Shown: positions 61,770-64,000 of the stretch, piece after piece
Layout: each line of letters starts with the position of its first letter
Position numbering within the stretch: the first letter of the stretch is position 1
NCBI GenBank assembly: GCA_026708035.1
Contig: JAPOVQ010000009.1
Span: 62,001 to 126,000 of the forward strand
Direction of reading: 5' to 3'
Length of the DNA: 64,000 nt
Origin: Chloroflexota bacterium
Lineage (GTDB): Bacteria; Chloroflexota; UBA11872
Notes under the pieces: model-generated
What the model was told of the DNA's origin: nothing
The model's input: the letters and a program-made list of their open reading frames with translations, nothing else
Databases searched by the model: none
Translations under genes and position numbers: made by a program

Positions 61770-62753
61770 ATGCTCTTCGTTTTCCTCGGCGCGCGTGAGC
61801 CCCGCATCCACGACGAGGCGCGCATCGCGCTCGGCCTCAGCGACACGGACGGCGACCTTTCGCTCACCCGCCTAGACGGCGCCGAAACGTCGCTCGTGGA
61901 CGTGGCCCAGGCCTGCGGCGCGATCGACATGTTCGGCGGCCGACGCAAAGTGCTGCTGACCAACGCCCAGGCGCTGGCTACCAGCGACAAGAAGGTCCTG
62001 CCCTGGCTGGCCGAGTTTGCCGGCGTGGGCTCCGCCGCGCCGTGCGATCTCGCGGCGTTGGCCTATCTGGACTTGGGGGATCGCCGCAGCCGCTCGCGTG
62101 TCAATGCATTCTCCAAGCTCGAAGATGCGGGCGCCCAGGTGCGGCAGGTGCGGCCGTTGGATGAGCGCCGGGCGGCGCAGTTCGCGCGGCGGCTGGCCCA
62201 GCGCCAGGGCGTGCGTCTCGATGACGCGGCCGCCGAGCGCCTGGTCGAAATCGTCACGCCCGACGCCGGACTGCTGGCCCGCGAGGTTGACAAGCTGGCC
62301 GCCTACGCCGGCTTCACCGGCGCGCTGACCGTGGACGACGTCGACGCGGCCTCGGCCACCATCGGCGAGCACCGGCGCTGGGACTACATCAACGCCGTCT
62401 CGGCGCAGCAGCCGCGCCGGGCGCTGGGCGTGCTCCACGATCTCTTGGGGCTGCGGGCGCCCAAGCAGATGATCCTGGCCGACATCGGCACCGCCATGCG
62501 GCGGCTGGCCACGGCCAAGGCCGTCAACGATGCAGGGGGCGATACCAAGGAAGTCGCGCGCCGCGCGGGCGTGCCGCCGTTTCGGGCGCGTGAGCTGCAC
62601 GCGCAGGCTCGGCGCACATCGCCGCGACTGCTGGAGCGCATGTACGGCGAGGTGGTGCGCACGGATCGTGCGCTCAAATCGACGGGCAGCGAGGAAGACG
62701 CGCTGCTCGAAATCCTGACCGCCCGACTGGCAACCCCGCCGGGTCGGCGCTAG
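61770..62753 (+). CDS. holA: DNA polymerase III delta subunit
   Basis: This clamp-loader subunit of about 327 residues opens with MLFVFLGAREPRIHDEAR, a nucleotide-binding-like loop lacking a true Walker A, as in HolA. It continues through the three-domain AAA+-like fold to the C-terminal collar helices (RARELHAQARRTSPRLLERM). ATG 61770 is chosen over an upstream start because it begins the family N-terminus. Its stop codon shares bases with the rpsT stop on the other strand, so the two genes converge with no spacer. Confidence 0.88.
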   Translation: MLFVFLGAREPRIHDEARIALGLSDTDGDLSLTRLDGAETSLVDVAQACGAIDMFGGRRKVLLTNAQALATSDKKVLPWLAEFAGVGSAAPCDLAALAYLDLGDRRSRSRVNAFSKLEDAGAQVRQVRPLDERRAAQFARRLAQRQGVRLDDAAAERLVEIVTPDAGLLAREVDKLAAYAGFTGALTVDDVDAASATIGEHRRWDYINAVSAQQPRRALGVLHDLLGLRAPKQMILADIGTAMRRLATAKAVNDAGGDTKEVARRAGVPPFRARELHAQARRTSPRLLERMYGEVVRTDRALKSTGSEEDALLEILTARLATPPGRR

Positions 62754-63037
62754 GCGGCTTCCTCCGCCGCGCGCTGGCGCTTCACCAGGCGTCCGAGCCG
62801 CCGCGCCGCCGCGTTGCGCGGAATGATCCCGCGCCGCGCCGCGCTGTCCAGCGCCGCCTGTGCGGCCCGCACGGCCTCCCCGGCCGTCGCGTCGCCTGCG
62901 TCGATGGCCGTTCGCGCGCGCCGAACCAGCCGCCGCACCGTCGAGCGCACGCTCGCGTTGCGCGTGCGCTTGAATTGCTCGCGCCGCACGTTCTTCGCGC
63001 GCGCGTTCTGACGTTTCAGTTCTTTGGGTGAGGGCAT
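62750..63037 (-). CDS. rpsT: Ribosomal protein S20
   Basis: This 95-residue, very basic protein has the S20 N-terminus PSPKELKRQNARAKNVRREQ and a long helical bundle ending in LGRLVKRQRAAEEAA. ATG 63037 is selected because the preceding 12 residues of the longer frame are not S20-like. holA-rpsT adjacency is common in bacteria. The two genes converge here and share the CTAG at their stops. Confidence 0.94.
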   Translation of the reverse strand: MPSPKELKRQNARAKNVRREQFKRTRNASVRSTVRRLVRRARTAIDAGDATAGEAVRAAQAALDSAARRGIIPRNAAARRLGRLVKRQRAAEEAA

Positions 63038-63130
63038 GGCCCAACCTGGCGATACAAAAGACAAGGCAGGCAACGGTCGCCTGCCGCTCTAATATACCAA
63101 CGGACTCGGCCCTCCGGCCGCACGGGCTAC

Positions 63131-63236
63131 GGTCCGGCCCACTCTCCCTCAACGGCAAAGCTGTTTCCGCAGCGCGTGGGCCGCGGTCCGGCCCCCTCTC
63201 CCTCGATGGGAGAGGGCTGGGGTGAGGGTGATTCGG
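63131..63236 (+). repeat. Two family A repeats, one truncated, before the YchF-like gene
   Basis: A partial copy at 63131-63156 (GGTCCGGCCCACTCTCCCTC) precedes a full copy at 63188-63236 (loop TCGATG, tail TGAGGGTGATTCGGG). This partial-then-full order matches that at 60.1 kb. The promoters of rpsT and the YchF-like gene must also lie in this 269-bp gap. Confidence 0.82.
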
Positions 63237-63306
63237 GCCACGCTACCTCGGCGTGCCCTGCCAAAGATGCAAACTTACTCACCGGTCATCGGTCCCGAGA
63301 ACCTCT

Positions 63307-64000
63307 GTGCAGCCCACCGTCGCGCTTATCGGTCGCCCGGATAGCGGCATCGATCAAGTGTTCAACGCCGCCGTCGGATCGCAGGTCGTTGAGTCCCGCG
63401 ACCGGATGCCGCGACGCATCGGCGCCCTGGGGCTGCCCGATCGCCGATTGACGCGCCTGGCCGAAGTCATGGGATCCCGGTCCGAGGTTCAGGCCCAGCT
63501 CACCCTGTGGCACTTTCCCGGACACGGGCTGGGGCTTGGCGCCGATGTCAACCCCGCCTGGCTGGGCGAGCTGCGAACCGCCGACATCCTCGGGTTCGTC
63601 ATTCGCCCCGAAGCGGGGGCCGACGTGCAGGCCACCCTGCGCAGCAATACCGATGGTCTGGCAACCGCCGACGCCCGCGGCTTCGCCGGACACCCAGCGA
63701 CAGGGGCCGACGTGGAGTTCGCCCTGCGCAGCAGCGCCGACGACCTGGCGGCCGAGCTCGCGCTGTGGGATCTCGAAGTTCTCGAAGGAGCAATCGCGCG
63801 GGCCCACGAACGCGCCACCAAAGGTCCGCGCGTGGAGCGGCGCGAGGCGCAACACGCCCTCGAGCTGCTCAGCCGCGCGCGCGAGCAGCTCTCGGACTCC
63901 GCCGTACTCGACACCTCGGCGCTCACGCCCGACGACCAGCGCGCGCTGCGCGGCTTTGGGCTCTTTGCCGCCAAGCCCCGCGCGGTGCTTGCCAACGTTG
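63307..64000 (+). CDS. YchF-like (Obg-family) protein with degenerate P-loop, N-terminal part
   Basis: From GTG 63307 an open frame of 231 codons runs off the right edge. The layout follows YchF: the nucleotide-loop position reads GRPDSGIDQVFNA where YchF has GLPNVGKSTLFNA, then LGLPDRRLTRLAEVM, ELALWDLEVLEGAIARAHER and GFGLFAAKPRAVLANV. The catalytic Lys and Ser/Thr of the P-loop are absent and the switch II DxxG site is altered (HFPGHGLGLG), so nucleotide hydrolysis is doubtful. A 29-residue internal duplication (two GADV..-ALRS-type units) lies in the middle. Confidence 0.8.
   Translation, partial: MQPTVALIGRPDSGIDQVFNAAVGSQVVESRDRMPRRIGALGLPDRRLTRLAEVMGSRSEVQAQLTLWHFPGHGLGLGADVNPAWLGELRTADILGFVIRPEAGADVQATLRSNTDGLATADARGFAGHPATGADVEFALRSSADDLAAELALWDLEVLEGAIARAHERATKGPRVERREAQHALELLSRAREQLSDSAVLDTSALTPDDQRALRGFGLFAAKPRAVLANV

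Overview
The window is GC-rich and gene-dense, and it reads like a contig from an uncultured Chloroflexota bacterium (Dehalococcoidia/SAR202-like or a related sponge- or seawater-associated lineage). This placement is inferred from several features: an oligopeptide-type solute-binding lipoprotein with a repeated V-E-V-E-K spacer, a sugar dehydrogenase with an LGYP-type C-terminal domain, secreted leucine-rich-repeat (LRR) proteins built from D-R-A-A-L-V-A-L-Y modules, several Gfo/Idh/MocA oxidoreductases, a phytanoyl-CoA-dioxygenase-like enzyme, and the gene order clpC-radA-ispD-ispF-cysS-rlmB. No rRNA is present. Two tRNA-Ser genes lie side by side.

Layout. 1-13 kb: the end of an unknown gene, a tandem pair of LiaF-like membrane proteins, an M20 peptidase, a Gfo/Idh/MocA oxidoreductase, a lipoprotein, a class II Fic protein with a striking twin-palindrome upstream region, a GNAT acetyltransferase, a GPP34 protein, IlvD, an L-rhamnose-mutarotase-like protein, NudC and a NYN nuclease-fold protein. 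13-13.8 kb: a small decayed zone with a solitary HigA-type antitoxin, the stub of a Phd/PIN toxin-antitoxin pair and a frameshifted gene. 14-21.7 kb: a complete peptide/opine-type ABC importer operon (binding protein, two permeases, two ATPases) with a sulfite-oxidase-family molybdoenzyme inserted between permease and ATPase genes. 21.8-23.5 kb: two convergent toxin-antitoxin modules and two tRNA-Ser genes. 23.6-35.9 kb: core housekeeping (DUF309, SDR, ribosomal protein S1, ClpC, RadA, IspD, ferredoxin/flavodoxin reductase, IspF, CysS, RlmB, FolB). 35.9-47.8 kb: about 12 kb of secreted LRR genes, the last one split by a G6 homopolymer frameshift. 47.8-60 kb: carbohydrate-related genes (sugar-type binding lipoprotein, two Gfo/Idh/MocA paralogues, LppM-like lipoprotein, GH78-like rhamnosidase, DUF2723 glycosyltransferase, sugar dehydrogenase, phytanoyl-CoA-dioxygenase-like enzyme). 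60-64 kb: a glutamate-1-semialdehyde-aminotransferase-like protein, HolA, ribosomal protein S20 and a YchF-like protein whose nucleotide-binding loop is degenerate.

Four genes in the window have left a copy of their own 3' end beside a duplicated or inserted neighbour: the M20 peptidase, folB, the solute-binding protein and the rhamnosidase. Together with the tandem LiaF and LRR duplications, this points to repeated segmental duplication with breakpoints near stop codons. Two dispersed repeat families, one a CCCTCTCCC/GGGAGAGGG hairpin and the other a CATTCCGGC/GCCGGAATCC element, occur about a dozen times, always in the same orientation, and fuse into a 115-bp tandem array upstream of folB.

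The strongest leads for something undescribed are the modular LRR locus with its duplication scars, the twin operators in front of the Fic gene, the P-loop-less YchF homologue, and the electron-transfer reductase embedded in the MEP isoprenoid operon.
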